From Acanthopleura granulata (Eukaryota; Mollusca; Polyplacophora; Chitonida; Chitonidae), in contig JABBOT010000007.1 in NCBI GenBank assembly GCA_016165875.1, forward strand, positions 23,422,531-23,486,530: a stretch of 64,000 nucleotides of DNA, given 5' to 3'. Positions 11,151-22,950 of this stretch are shown here, piece after piece (the first letter of the stretch is position 1; the number at the start of each line of letters is the position of its first letter). The position numbers were made by a program, and so were the translations under genes. The notes below the pieces were generated by a model. The model ran no database searches and was not told the DNA's origin. It saw only the letters and a list, made by a program, of their open reading frames with translations.

Positions 11151-12303
11151 CTGTTGTTTCGTTAAAACAAAACTTCTCAGTAACACGGTTGTAAGCAGTC
11201 AAAGTGATAATCGTATAGCAGGTAAAATAGGCAAGAAGTTGCCGGCGATGTTGCATCGGTATATAACACTGATATGGGTAATATGCAGGTGAAGCCATGT
11301 CATTGGTTTTCGATCGTGTTGCGCGTTTGTCTGTAGAACTACTTCATCGTAAATTTAAATGCCTGTGTGGCAGTAATGTTTGTTACGTGATAGTGTCCTA
11401 TGAAGTTTGACCATTGGCAATGGTTAATTGTAAACGATGTTGGGGAACGTTTGAGAAAAGCTGATTTGCAAAAGTTTTGTCATTAATATGCATTTAAAGG
11501 CACTGCGTAACCGTCCACCAGTCCAGTCCACCAGGAATCAGTGCGTCAATAATATATAGCATGCTGCGTCCGAAATCGGTTGAAAGAAGCTTAAATTGTC
11601 ATAGAAGTAGTTTTATTCTTGTGTAAGAGGCTGGTATAAATTTTTTGCCTGTACAGTGTGGTTTAACAGGTGATTAAAATTCCCAGATTAGCAAAGAAGA
11701 AGTGTATTCAATTGGAAGGCCTGTTAAGTTTTTATGCTCTTCTCTGTGTTTACCTTTAAGAAAATAATTGATCGTCAGCAGCTTTTTGTCAAGATAATAA
11801 AAATGCGATAAAACTGTAAAAAAAAGAAAAGGAAAACGACTCTATGAAAGAATGTGTTTAACTTTTTCAAACTTCACGTATAAGAAATAAATCTCTCGCT
11901 GTACTCTTCATCGGATATACAGATTCTAGAATAGCAATAGTGTTTTGTTTGATGACATTTCACGTGTAATTGCAGCAGATGTTTATAAATGCGACTAGAT
12001 AACGGGTCATCAACTTCCGCTAGCGTGGCGTGTCTGAGGCCACTAATTACCGTGCATTTCTGAATTGCTATCAAAAGTAGAAATATTTGTTCTTATCATG
12101 CAAAATAAAGGTAAAATTTAAAAAAAAAACTATGAGGAGGATATTTTTGATAATTGGATGCTTAAAACTAATTTATAAAAGAGTGAGATAAAATCAGATT
12201 TTAATTGCACCACGTACATGTACTTAACAGATTGAAGTCCTATCTGTTACAGTAGAGTGTCAAGTGCCGGTGCTGTGTCTGATAGCGGTTACGAACACTC
12301 GCT

Positions 12304-12317
12304 GCCCCCCCCCCCCC
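12304..12317. repeat. C14 homopolymer
   Basis: Uninterrupted run of cytosines; homopolymers of this length are prone to length error in sequencing. Confidence 0.9.
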
Positions 12318-12667
12318 AATTAACGCGGGGACCACCTCGTAGAGAGGGGCTGATATCGGCAGCCCGAGGGGCGCGGGTGCTGACGGAGGATGCAGATGTA
12401 AGATAGCCCACGGGTGGGGAGATGTTGTCAAGCAAAGGAGAATTACACGGACTAGCAACTTTGGAGAAGACTAATTTACATATTTCATTGAAACTGCCAG
12501 CCTGCAAGCTGTCTGTTCTGGTGGTCGTAGAGTACAGGTTTATAAGATATAACGTATATGTATATATGGCTCGTGAGGACTTGATGCCCCGCGAAGATTC
12601 CGAGGCGCACGTACTTAGTTTCTCGTCGTTAATTGATTCAATGATTTAAATTTTATTGGTTCCTGAT

Positions 12668-12694
12668 TTTGATTGATTGATTGACTGATTGATT
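12668..12694. repeat. (TGAT)n microsatellite
   Basis: Imperfect TGATTGATTGATTGACTGAT tract. Confidence 0.8.
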
Positions 12695-13670
12695 AAAGCA
12701 TACTGGTGAATACCTTAGACATGACACTTGACACCTATGCGATGACCTTAATTGAAGAGGCCATATATCCCCTCAAAAAACAAATAATAGAATATAGTTG
12801 GATTTGAAACTCGGATTTCTAAACTCTAATTATGCTGATTGGTATTTCTTATATGCGTGTCATTTTGTTCACATTCGTATTTCTTAAACTTACAAAATCT
12901 GAAAAGAAAAGTTCATCACTTTCAATTTAAGAAATATATTGTCGACGTAGTTTGAAAAGTGGGATTGTTACCCCTTACATGTACCTGTTGATCGGATGAG
13001 AGATGATGTTAATGGTTCCCTGCACCTCCTCTGTCATCTCATGAGATATTTACACCACGGGTAGCAATTAATTATTTACAAACGGACATTACCGGCTCAC
13101 TGAACACAACTGCAATTTACGCACATTCCTCAAATGTATTGTCCCGTAATCCCATTCTTGCACGTAAATTAAGACCTGAGTGCCCCTTCACATCATTTGC
13201 TGTAGACTAAGCGTCTTGAACAATTAGCTGAGTTCAAGCTTATGTACTGAAAGCCAGCTTTGTGTACACAAAATTCCAGCTTTTATTTTCAACACACGAA
13301 TTTATAGGCATATATATAGATATAGATATGTAGCCAATGATTCTTTTATGTTTAAACGTCTCCTCAAAAGAGCTAGAGCATAGTTCAGAGCCTTTATATT
13401 CGGTTCGAAGAGGTCACGTCGCATGGCAATTATCGACGCTTTGATTGGTCCGATGTTTCAGATACCTCTAGGACATTGTGCCAATTTTGCGCGAAAAAAA
13501 TGATCAACCGGGACAGTGCACCTGTAAGCATGATCTAACCAGAGAGATCTTTTGACCACTGACTTATAATTCTTTATCTGCGAGTGGCTGAGCCATCTAG
13601 ATGCTCCCCACAGGCTTCGTGATTATGAGGGATATTGCTCACTTCATGAAGAGCAGGCCGTTATACTTTT

Positions 13671-13771
13671 TAAGCATATATCCCATCCTAATGCTGGCCG
13701 TCGTCGTATAAGTGAAATATTCTTGAGTATGGCGTAAAACACCAATCAAATAAATAAATACTAAGCATATA
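13671..13771 (+). mobile_element. Family A SINE, 5'-truncated, with target duplication
   Basis: Body 13681-13761 starts inside the 3' domain (CCATCCTAATGCTGGCCG) and ends CGTAAAACACCAATC plus an AAATAAAT tail. It is flanked by a perfect 10-bp direct repeat TAAGCATATA (13671-13680 and 13762-13771), which marks the insertion site. The intact tail with a missing 5' half and a target duplication shows retroposition with 5' truncation, not later deletion. Confidence 0.9.
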
Positions 13772-14859
13772 CATATAAATAGTGGGCCTATTTGATTGTT
13801 ACGAAAATGGTTAACATCGAGAGCTTATAACACCTATCAAAATACACATTTAATACATTTAGATTCACAACTGATGGTTGCGTGAAAATATGTGCCTAAT
13901 ACATGGAAGTTTTAACTCTAAACAACAACCTTTCGACCTAACTTAGGCATATATGTGTGTGTCAGAACTATAAAGCTCCAGGAACCCGTCGGCGTCTATA
14001 GGCAACAGATCAGTCGTGACTAGGATCGTGACATGAGCGCTCCTGCGTCTGTTGGCAACTGGTTACGATCAATTTTTGATACCGGTATGTTCTTCTTTCT
14101 GTGTTCAGTTGGAACTAGTCCCGATTAGTTCTAACTTAACGTAAGCGACATGAGCACTCCTGCTACTGAGTTGGGCAGCATTTGAACAAGTTACGAACGT
14201 TATGGGTGTATAAATCAGGTAACGGCCATCCCACACTCATGAGGGTTCTTACGACTGTGATCAACTTGAACTAGTTCCAGTTACACAGTCGCCCATGTGT
14301 ATAAAGTTTTGTGTGACATACGTATAAGCCCTCAGTTGCTATTAGTTGTGTCATCGTAGTGTGACAAGAAGCTATATAGTCTAGACGTTGACATCAAGAT
14401 CTGAAGTTCGACATTTATAGGGGGCCTACACCGAAACCCCACCCATTGAATAAATACGTTGTACACACGCATGTGGAGGGTTTTCTCTAACTTGTTAACC
14501 TATAACTTGGTAAAATCAATCACTGAATCATAATTAACGATCACTAATAACCCTGACATCCGCGTCATTGCATTGCGTCCTAGGCATTACACGACGCTAT
14601 TTAGCCCCGGGACAAGTAAAGATCGCAAGAAACAACTTTACGTTAAGTGTGACTGATGTGTCTTTTACGGATCGACAAGACTTGGAGACAGGGGGCTGCT
14701 GCTTATAAAAAGAGAATTTCCAGGAAAAGCGTCAATAAGCCCTGGGGTTTCTCTCTAGAGGTCGTGGATTCCTTGTGAGAACATGGGCAGCCAATTAGAG
14801 CAAGATCAATCAATCAATCAGTCAGAGAATGCTGTCGGTCGGACAACATATACATGTGT
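13772..14859. other. Mostly unique DNA with weak internal repeats
   Basis: No gene seen. GACATGAGCGCTCCTGC (about 14031) recurs as GACATGAGCACTCCTGC (about 14149), and GGAACTAGT near 14110 has an inverted partner ACTAGTTCC near 14270, so 13970-14340 may be an old foldback element. (CAAT/TCAA)n lies at about 14804-14823. Confidence 0.45.
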
Positions 14860-14973
14860 TATAGGAGTATGCAACCTGCAGTTGGTCGTGGGTTTCAAAC
14901 GAGCTCAATATTCTTGAGTACAGAGTAAAATACCAATGAAGTAAAATAATTAAGTAAATAAATATAGGAGTAT
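14860..14973 (+). mobile_element. Family A SINE, 5'-truncated, with target duplication
   Basis: Body 14871-14962 begins GCAACCTGCAGTTGGTCGTG and ends with the GAGTA...TAAAATACCAAT tail. A deletion removes the block between GGGTTTC and CAATATTCTTGAG. The flanking direct repeat TATAGGAGTAT (14860-14870 and 14963-14973) is perfect over 11 bp. Confidence 0.88.
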
Positions 14974-15204
14974 AATTATTACATATGTACGATACTGAGT
15001 ACATGTGGACCAAAGACCTGATTGTATATGATTTCACTGACTGACGGACAAGCATGTATGTTTAAAGATGGGTTTTAGGATTACAGCTCTGTAGATTAAG
15101 AAATCCCTTTAAAAACACAACACTATAGATCCAATGTATATATATATATATGCAACAATAATAAGTGTCCCAAATAAAGTTTAAAATGCGTAGGTTTTCA
15201 CTCT
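14974..15204. other. Unique AT-rich DNA with a short (TA)n
   Basis: A (TA)n run lies at about 15137-15151. Nothing else seen. Confidence 0.5.
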
Positions 15205-15470
15205 TGACCACCTTGGTGGGCTATAATGAATAGAACGTCCGTCTCGGCCCTTTCGGGAGATCCGGGATCAATCCCGGGTCGGGTCATACCAAAGATCTTA
15301 AAAATAGTATACCCGTTGCTGGCTCGCTTGGCGTACAGCGCCGAGAGGTTAGAGCAATGAAACAGGATTCGTCACAAGAAGACAGAGCATAGATAAATTC
15401 TAAGAACTCCCTCGTCATCATATAATTGAAACATGTTGAGTACGACGTAAAACTTAAGCATACATACATG
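15205..15470 (+). mobile_element. Second tRNA-derived SINE family (family B)
   Basis: Starts near CCTTGGTGGGCTATAATG, has a strong B box in GGGATCAATCCCGGG (15264-15278), then CATACCAAAGATCTTAAAAA and CTCGCTTGGCGTACAGCG, and ends with a GAGTACGACGTAAAAC motif resembling the family A tail. Head and body differ from family A, so this is another SINE sharing a similar 3' end, as expected if both use the same LINE machinery. No clear target duplication. Confidence 0.65.
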
Positions 15471-17614
15471 CAGACATTTCATTCTTGTTGGCATAACCGA
15501 CGTATCGCAGTTCAAAGTGCTCATTTTCCCATGATTTGGCCTTCGTCGAAGGCCAGTTTTCTCCGCCAACACGCGAGCATATAAATATGTACGTCACACA
15601 TGGAAGAGTTCGTCAGTAAGCTGACTAAGGTCAGTGCTGTTTTACCCCGGACACCCCGCTTTTCTCCACCAATCCAACTTATCGCCAATGCATAAATTAA
15701 AAAAACAAGTCTTGACTTATACAACTATTAAGCAGCATCCATTGCATGTGACCACAGAACAAAGACAAACTTCAAAGTATAGTAGTCATTAAGTAAAGCC
15801 CTTAAACCAATTTAAATAATGGTCATTTTCAACGATATCAGAAACAGTAATATCTCCTGGCGCTGTTAGAAATCTTGATTTCTAGTAATATGAGAAATCT
15901 TTATGTTACAAATTTCGAAAGATTAGGAAACTCCAAAGAGTGTTAAGTCTCGCTCTCTGATGCCTTCACGGTTGAGGCCAAAGACCAGCGAATTTTTCGA
16001 CGTTTTTAAACAGAATAAAAGATAAGAAGCTGTCCTTAATATATAATAAACATCATCCACCTAACTGAAATATGAATTATTACATCTATCATTGAACCAC
16101 TGAATAAAAATTAGCGCGTTGCAAACACAATGACAATTACAAACTAAGAAGTTTTTGCCTATAAAAAAAAACTATCATAAACACTTTTTGAGCGACGTTT
16201 TGAAACCTGAAAATGTTGATGTTGAAGAGCCGAAAGGTGTACTTGCAAAAGAAGACAGTGAGCATTTCACAAAAGTCATTAAGGGAGTCGCATCACGGGG
16301 AAGATGTCAAGAGCACTTGGTGACACATCGCCTACAGCGACGTGTATAAGGGGTGGTGGGCAGGAAGGTGATGGAGCGTTACGCCCAGTGGGCCACGTCC
16401 CAAGGGCTAAGTTGTTGGCGTGGGGGGGGGGGGGGTAGCAGTCTGGCCCGATATCATCAATTCAGGTGTCTAATCTGGAAATAGCCTTTATCATTTAGTT
16501 TCTTGCATAGTTGTCATTTTGTGCGGGGCATTCCTTGAATTCGCTGACATAGAATGGTTGACTAAGCGACAATTACCCTCTCGACAAAACAAATGGTACA
16601 GAAGGGATCGAGCGCGGTCACTGAGCTGACATTCAAAGAAACATGTCACAGATATAATTGTTTGTCGTAAGATGCTTTCTGTAGATAAAAGGCTTAATTT
16701 CAGCTTGACTTAACTACGAAAAAAGCAAATGCGAACATGTATACGTCTACTTCTTAAAGAAACAGGTACAAAATAAGAGGGGAAAGAACACGCGGCCGTT
16801 TCTCGGGTGAGTCTAATTGTTCTGCACACTGGCTGCACTGTACTCACCACATTCAGAGCTGACCTAAGGATTAACGGTGACAATGTACGTTAAACCATTG
16901 ATCACGTGACCTGACAGCAATACTTCCAGGTTGCGATGGTATAGCCCTTTTTACCTCTCAACCATCGAACTTTGGCTCGTCAGTGCTTTCGTATTTGTTT
17001 GTTTGTTTAATTTGGGTTTAAGGTCGCTTTGAATGTTGTTTCGGTCAAATCTCGACAGTGTCTTCTTAAAACTGCATCACTGGGCCTCCAGGCCGAAGAC
17101 ACCCCTGCAGACACAACTTCCCCCACAGTCACCTTATACTGACACCGGCCCACCAGACTAGTAGGCCTTTTATAATGTTCGGTATTTTTAAATTTCTTTG
17201 TTAAGATATACCCGTACACACCATGAAACTGACGTGTTGTTGTTGCTGTTTACTGTATGCAGACTGCAAATGAAGCGAATGCAGATTCGTCATGTCAACT
17301 TATCACGTCGCGACAGGGCCACAAATCAATTACGACAGACTCTATCACGCTCGATAAATTATTATTGTCCTTTGATTGACATCAATTATCTAATACTCGT
17401 TTTAAATATTCCGATGTGTAAGTCTGTGTGCGAAGTATTAAAACCAATCCCATGCATATATGTATGTATACATACATTAGGACACATATACAACATATAT
17501 ATAGGCCTATGTGTATACATGACTGCATGCTCGGAGCCCCATTCAATAAACTCCATAAATTACCTCATATACAACTAATGAACATTTTCGCTGAATGTGG
17601 GAAGATACTACAAG
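15471..17614. other. Unique AT-rich DNA, no supported gene
   Basis: The open frame at 16155-16349 gives a fairly protein-like acidic and basic peptide (about 64 codons, DVLKPENVDVEEPKG near the start). It opens with TTG, has no recognised domain, and follows an A-rich run, so I do not call it a gene. The G-run at 16422-16435 is listed separately. Confidence 0.5.
16422..16435. repeat. G14 homopolymer
   Basis: Uninterrupted guanine run, likely unstable in length. Confidence 0.9.
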
Positions 17615-17751
17615 GAAATTAAAATAATTTATTTACTGGACTTGTGTTTTACGCCCTACTCCAAAATATTTCACCGCAGCATTATGGCGGGAGGAAACCA
17701 GGCAGACTCCGGGGGAATCCCACGACAATCCGCAGGTTGAAATTAAAATAA
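17615..17751 (-). mobile_element. Family A SINE, 5'-truncated, with 13-bp target duplication
   Basis: Body 17628-17738 on the minus strand. On the plus strand it reads GTGTTTTACGCCCTACTC, AATATTTCACCGCAGCATTA and GACAATCCGCAGGTTG, where similarity stops. The flanking direct repeat GAAATTAAAATAA (17615-17627 and 17739-17751) is perfect over 13 bp. Head and most of the centre are absent, so this is a 5'-truncated insertion. Confidence 0.92.
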
Positions 17752-18383
17752 AAATTTAGTAACCATTATTGGGTTTGTCGTTATACTTGTCTCATATACG
17801 CCGGTATACATTTTGACCAGCTGTAAGTATGACTTATTCGGCAGAAATAACAGATTTTTTTTTACATTTTTTCATTTGAGTTGTGTTAGACCCCATATAC
17901 CATCCGCCTAATTTAAAGCTCCAACTGAACCTGCGGGAGCTGGCTCCAAGAGATCCTCACTGATCAAGTTTGAGCCACAGTGAGCAACATGTATAAGCCA
18001 GATAGCGGTTTCGAGTTGCGCATAATTGCGCATGAGCAGAACACATCATACGGTAGACACACAAAAGCACATTTCCATTCATGTCTCTCTCTTAATATTA
18101 CAGACTTCGGCAACAGCCCACTGTAGAGCTAAGTTCTATTTTTTCTGTGTTTTTCACAATTTTCCACTTGACACAGCCCTAGAATCCACTCTTAGTCTCA
18201 AATGTCACACAGACACATAAAATTCACGAAATGGGCTGAATTGTGTGTCACTGCCTACAGTCACAATGCCTTAAACACAGCCACGAGGGTCTGTTTATGC
18301 GCAGTCGAAACAACTTTCTGACTTATTGCACGTGAACCGTCTGGGCCAGCTATATACTTGTGTAAATAAGTGAGTGAACATTC
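17752..18383. other. Unique DNA, no gene seen
   Basis: Short frame at 18026-18220 has no recognisable domain. No repeats recognised. Confidence 0.5.
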
Positions 18384-18441
18384 TTCTATGGAATAACGTG
18401 AATTGTTCTATGGAATAACGTGAATTGTTCTATGGTAATAA
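18384..18441. repeat. 22-bp tandem repeat, about 2.6 copies
   Basis: The unit TTCTATGGAATAACGTGAAT plus TG repeats at 18384, 18406 and 18428; the last copy is partial. Confidence 0.85.
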
Positions 18442-19140
18442 CTGGCATGTGTCGTTTACTTATCATTGGAAATTACCTTGATCGATAACGATGCTATATG
18501 GGCATCAAAACATCGTGTATAATAAGTCGAAAGTTGTTACCCATAAGTAATTACCTTGTCGTTCAACTGCATGGCTCTATAAAGTAAAAAAAATTAACAA
18601 TACCAACAATTATTTGGAGCAAGTCAAGAATTAAGGGCAAACAAACTCAGCTGATGCTGTACAACACTACATAAACTCAGTGTACTTTTACCCGAATAAC
18701 TGAGCGACATCTTCTACTCGAATCCACTCGCTGAAATTTTTTCTTGAACACAAATATACTCCAAATGCAAGTAGTCATAAAATGTGAAGAACATAATAAA
18801 GTACGCTATATGTGCGGTGTAGTGATTCGGAGAGATTTTGTTAACATGAAAGCATTTTTCTTTTTGAATATGGAACAAGAAATTTTCATATATTCGGTAT
18901 TTCGTGTCTGTCAATTGAATAAAATGAATATGCCAACTGAGACGGATGCAAATGACTTAAGTAAATTGTCCTTATTCTGAAAGCTTTTGAAAATATAGGT
19001 CATCGCACGTTTCAAAGAAGACCAGGCTAAAAAAACCGACCCGAAAAGATCGGTGATATGGAAACATAAAAGGGCAGAACAAAAGTCATCAAATGTCAAT
19101 CCAAGGCACTGAGCAGCTTTCAAACATGTCTTAATGAGCT
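18442..19140. other. Unique AT-rich DNA, no gene seen
   Basis: Overlapping short frames on opposite strands (18714-18980) look like chance. No repeats recognised. Confidence 0.5.
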
Positions 19141-19142
19141 CA

Positions 19143-19240
19143 CACCTGCAAAATGACACTTTTATCGCTCCTCCTGTGTCCTACGATGGTCACCTGCTAA
19201 GGTATAGGCAGGTCATTTCTGCAGGTGCATCATGCATAAT
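19143..19240. promoter_or_regulatory. Possible enhancer: CACCTG E-boxes with POU-like site
   Basis: CACCTG at about 19143 and 19191, CAGGTG at about 19222, then ATGCATAATGAAATG at about 19232. CACCTG is bound by Snail/Zeb and some bHLH factors; ATGCATAATGA resembles POU-homeodomain sites. The call rests only on motif density and is tentative. Confidence 0.25.
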
Positions 19241-19741
19241 GAAATGAGACACGCCTCGACGCTTTGATGGACTACATGTCGACCTGCATGACAACCATGG
19301 CCAAAGCGAGGCCAGCGTGAAAGATGACCATGTACAAGCTAACGCACATGGCCTCTGGTATCTACATAACCACTCGGTCCGTCACACCTGCATCTTGGCT
19401 GTTTGCATAATAAGTACATGTGCAATCGCATATGGAAAGTTTGAAAAAGACGAAATAATTCAAAATTACCATTTTCACCCGGCACTCCCCACCCCACCTT
19501 CCCAAACACACACTGTATATACATATCGCCCATGAACGTCGTCACATGTCCTCCATCCTCTCGCCTATCCCTCCCCATACTAGGAAGACGTATCCAGCAC
19601 CTGTGGGAGAGAGAGAGAGAGAGAACACAATGGATTAAGATTCCATGGCGTTTATAACAATGGGCCCGGCTATATGTGAAGTCTAGCTCAGCACATGGCT
19701 TGATGACGTCCACGTGTTCATTTCTGCCACTTCCAATGCCT
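19241..19741. other. Unique DNA with a (GA)n tract
   Basis: (GA)n lies at about 19610-19624. The 124-codon minus frame at 19339-19713 crosses it and has no recognisable domain. Confidence 0.5.
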
Positions 19742-19807
19742 ATTGTTAACAGATTGCCCAGGTGCGCGCCTTTCCCGAACCGAACCTCTTATGCAAATTA
19801 GCACGTG
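19742..19807. promoter_or_regulatory. Possible regulatory element: octamer plus E-box
   Basis: ATTGTTAAC (19742-19750, Sox-like and HNF1-like halves), CAGGTG (about 19769), the perfect POU octamer ATGCAAAT (19791-19798) and CACGTG (19802-19807) occur within 66 bp. Each motif is common alone; the grouping makes it a candidate, not proof. Confidence 0.3.
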
Positions 19808-20493
19808 GTCCTTTCAATGGTTGAACAAGTATACTTATCAATTCATTTAACAGAAGAACAATTCAGATTCATTGCAGAATTTCCCAGGGTAATTTTGTTC
19901 GTTCATCGACTGATTTTTTTCAACCCATTGTACAACCATCAGATGCCCCGACTATCGATTTATGACCCATGTTACTTTATATGTTTCAGCAGATTTATGT
20001 CTTGAAGATTTTACGCGTCAAGAATAAAAGGAAATTTATGCATGAGATGTATTTAAAAAGATGAAAATGACGAATTCAGTTCGGATTTTTGTGTCCCGGC
20101 CCTACTGATTGAATGTTTTGAAAACATCTAATTGTCATTTCGTGAGAAAAGATAAATTCGATATACATGTATATTCTCACATGACATAGTGTCTATTCAG
20201 AGGAACAAGTAAGTTGTCTCAGCTTTGTCTACACTCAAGCAAAGCTCTGCCCATTCTCTGCTCTTTGCCATCTTGCAAAAATCTCATAGAAACGAAATGC
20301 TAGACCCTTCACTTATATAATATATATAATATTTTTGATTATCCCTATATATGAGATGATATTTTAAACGCTATATTTGTGCTGTAGTCTTTAGAACGAC
20401 ACTGACCGAGAGAAGTTCGTCACGAGGTGTTATTATAACCATGCTTTCTCGCAGAGTCTTCCAAAATTCATGGGCCCGTAAAATGGACTACGG
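19808..20493. other. Unique AT-rich DNA, no gene seen
   Basis: No exon or repeat recognised. Confidence 0.5.
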
Positions 20494-20552
20494 TAGCTGC
20501 AGTGCAAGTGAAATATTCTGGAGTGCGGCGTCAAATGTCAGTCAAATAATTA
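20494..20552 (+). mobile_element. Family A SINE, 3' end fragment
   Basis: CAAGTGAAATATTCTGGAG, then GCGGCGTCAAATG and GTCAAATAAT match the last 50 or so bases of family A. No head, centre or target duplication seen. Confidence 0.65.
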
Positions 20553-22399
20553 TGTTAAACAATGGACCATAATATGATTGTGATGCGATCAAGATGCATT
20601 AAGCTATGGTGCATCGTTATACCCACTCAGGATGAGAAATGGACACGAAAATGTGCCGATTTTTTCCGATGAGCTGCAGGATTAGTGACAACGTCCAGAA
20701 TGAGGCTACCCTGAGTGTGGAAAAAATCATTTACCCCCACATATTGAGACACAAAACTAATTCAATTTCACAATTTTACCGAAAGATTCCAGTGAATTAT
20801 AACTGACCCGGTTTCACATTCACCTTCGTTGGAACAGAGAGAATGAGTACTTGGGGGTTTTTAACAATGTTTCAGTCATATGACGACGATTCATCGGGAC
20901 AGGACAGTTCGTTGCGTTTCCTATTTGTTTACATATGTCCCACCATTACCATGTTGACCTTTTATATTATACAAGTTCGATTCCATGTGTTCACTGCTGA
21001 AGACCAGGTTGCTTTCTTTATTACCATTGTATTTATGCTGTGGATATTTCATGCTACTTGCAACATTGGTTATCCGTAAAGTATATCTGACATTGCCATC
21101 GAGTATCACAGGGAAGGCCTCAAAGTCGTTAACGCTTGTACCATAGATTATCACGTCGTGATCGATGCACGCTAACAGCTCTACAACTTAATGATATCGT
21201 GCGCAACGTGGGTCCAACACGTGCGTGCACATGCGCGCAGTGCACGTGCTATAGAACGCACGCACGAACTGGGGGTTATTACAGAAGACACGGGTAATTT
21301 CCAATGCGAAGAAGCCTTTAAAAGTTCTGTGGTTGAAGCCATGCACAAAGAAATCCAATATCGACGGGTAGACTTTGTTAGTTTTTGTGAACTTCTAACT
21401 TGAACATCGAAAAAGAAATGTATGCATAACCTTTAATCTTTTATAACCTTTAATCTTTTTTATAAATGCAAAATACTTAATTCATGATTTTTTTCAATTG
21501 GTGCATTTTTGCTAAATTAATGCAAATGTTGTCTTGTGGTTTGTAACAGAAAAACGTCGTAAATATAATTTTGTGGCTGTCATTCATAAAGATTTTTATC
21601 AAAACCAATAAAACGCAACCTTTTGATTAAGTAAGTATTATCATGACATTAATTCCAAAGTGAAATATGTTTTGTAAATAATTACATCTATTATATGCAA
21701 ACATTTAAAATAAAAAAGATGTGCCTCTTTTGGGAGTCTAGATCTACATGTGAGCATACATATTGTCACACGAAATGATTTCCAGCACGGAACGGCTTTC
21801 GTTCGAATCAAGCGAAGAACGTTTGCTAAGTGGTACTGCTTCGGAGGGATAAGATTACTAATGGAAAAACAGACGGCGGGAATATTGCGGATATCCGCCC
21901 AGCAAGGACAAGGCTGGGGTGGACTGCAGAGTGCACCTGCAAGCCAATCCACACAAAGCGACAGAAAGGCATGTCCTTGGCTGGCACGCGCAAGCACGCG
22001 CTCTGACAGGAAGCGACCACGTGCCATTCCGAGGAAAATGGCTGCCTTAATTACAGAGTATAATTTCTTAGCACATGCAAGTTCCAGGTGCCCTGAAAAA
22101 CGATATACGGTAAGGGTTTAAGCTTCCCCAAATGGAACAAAGAAACGTGAATGCATATATGAACATGGCTGTATATTATTGATATCACTAAGACGAACCA
22201 TTTCAGTAACACTGCATTCAAAGTGGCTGCTAGCCCAGTAGGTAGCCTTTCAGCCCAAATTAATTTATTTATAGTCTTATACATTTCACTAGACATTAAG
22301 TGCAAATTTCTAATTTTTTACACAAAATTCAAGTTTGTGGGTAAATGGAAACTGTAAAGTGGAAACTGGCGTTTTAATATCGAATTGGTATGATGTTTT
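20553..22399. other. Unique DNA; possible control element near 21.8-22.1 kb
   Basis: No supported gene. A perfect octamer ATGCAAAT lies at 21520-21527. The stretch 21770-22055 is less AT-rich than its surroundings, lacks simple repeats, and keeps open frames on both strands (21750-22121 plus, 21641-22027 minus). That could mean an exon or a conserved element, but no domain is recognisable. Confidence 0.45.
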
Positions 22400-22545
22400 T
22401 GTTTATTTGATTGGTGTTTTATACCAGTTTTCACTTCTACGATAGAGGCCGGCATTATGGGCAGGAGGAAAGATGACCGAGCCTGGGGATAACATACGAC
22501 CATCTGCAGGTTGCTGACAAACCTTCCTATATAAATACCATGGGA
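22400..22545 (-). mobile_element. Family A SINE, diverged
   Basis: On the plus strand: TTTATTTGATTGGTGTTTTA, then GGCCGGCATTATGGGCAGGA and CATCTGCAGGTTGCTGACAA. It covers the 3' domain and part of the centre. The 5' end fades into unrelated sequence after CTTCC. Confidence 0.82.
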
Positions 22546-22871
22546 AGGGTATAAAGTCCAGCTGCTATACGTCTGCAAACTCAATACAACGTAGGCCTCG
22601 GGTTAGTTCCAAGGATAACTGTACATGGGCCTGTAACGCTATGTAAATTATTTTTTTCTGTAATATATTTTACAACAGGACAAAATAAATAACAACACAG
22701 ATTCTGATGTTTAGCCAGTGACGCTGTGTGATCGATTCGAGCTATAGTGATGGGTAGGATGCCGCTCTTTGTCAGGGGATGAGCAAGCATGAGCATCTTC
22801 CCCCGCCCCACTCTCACCCCCTCTCCCCGATCAGAACCTGATAAGAAAATATGGAAAAGCGAAAGGCGAAC

Positions 22872-22950
22872 CGGTGACAGCTGGACTCGAACTCCCGATC
22901 TCCCAATCGGATTGACTTGAAGATGATTGGATGAGATGAGAGCATCACCC
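22872..22950 (-). repeat. tRNA-like SINE head remnant
   Basis: On the minus strand GAGTTCGAGTCC (complement of 22883-22894) is a near-perfect B box, preceded by GATTGGGAGATCGG. A real tRNA would need paired acceptor and D stems, which I cannot form here, so I prefer a tRNA-derived repeat. Confidence 0.4.

Larger units (their letters stand above)
11151..13670. other. Unique AT-rich DNA, no gene seen
   Basis: Contains a C14 run at 12304-12317 and a GC-richer patch at 12290-12430, where overlapping minus-strand frames appear, but no domain or splice structure is recognisable. A 12668-12694 (TGAT)n run is listed separately. Confidence 0.55.

Noticed and set aside
16155..16349. Protein-like 64-codon frame
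   Set aside because: Opens with TTG after an A-run, has no domain and no clear splice context; kept only as a note in the gap entry.
22872..22950. Possible tRNA gene
   Set aside because: Good B box but no foldable acceptor and D stems; better explained as a SINE head.
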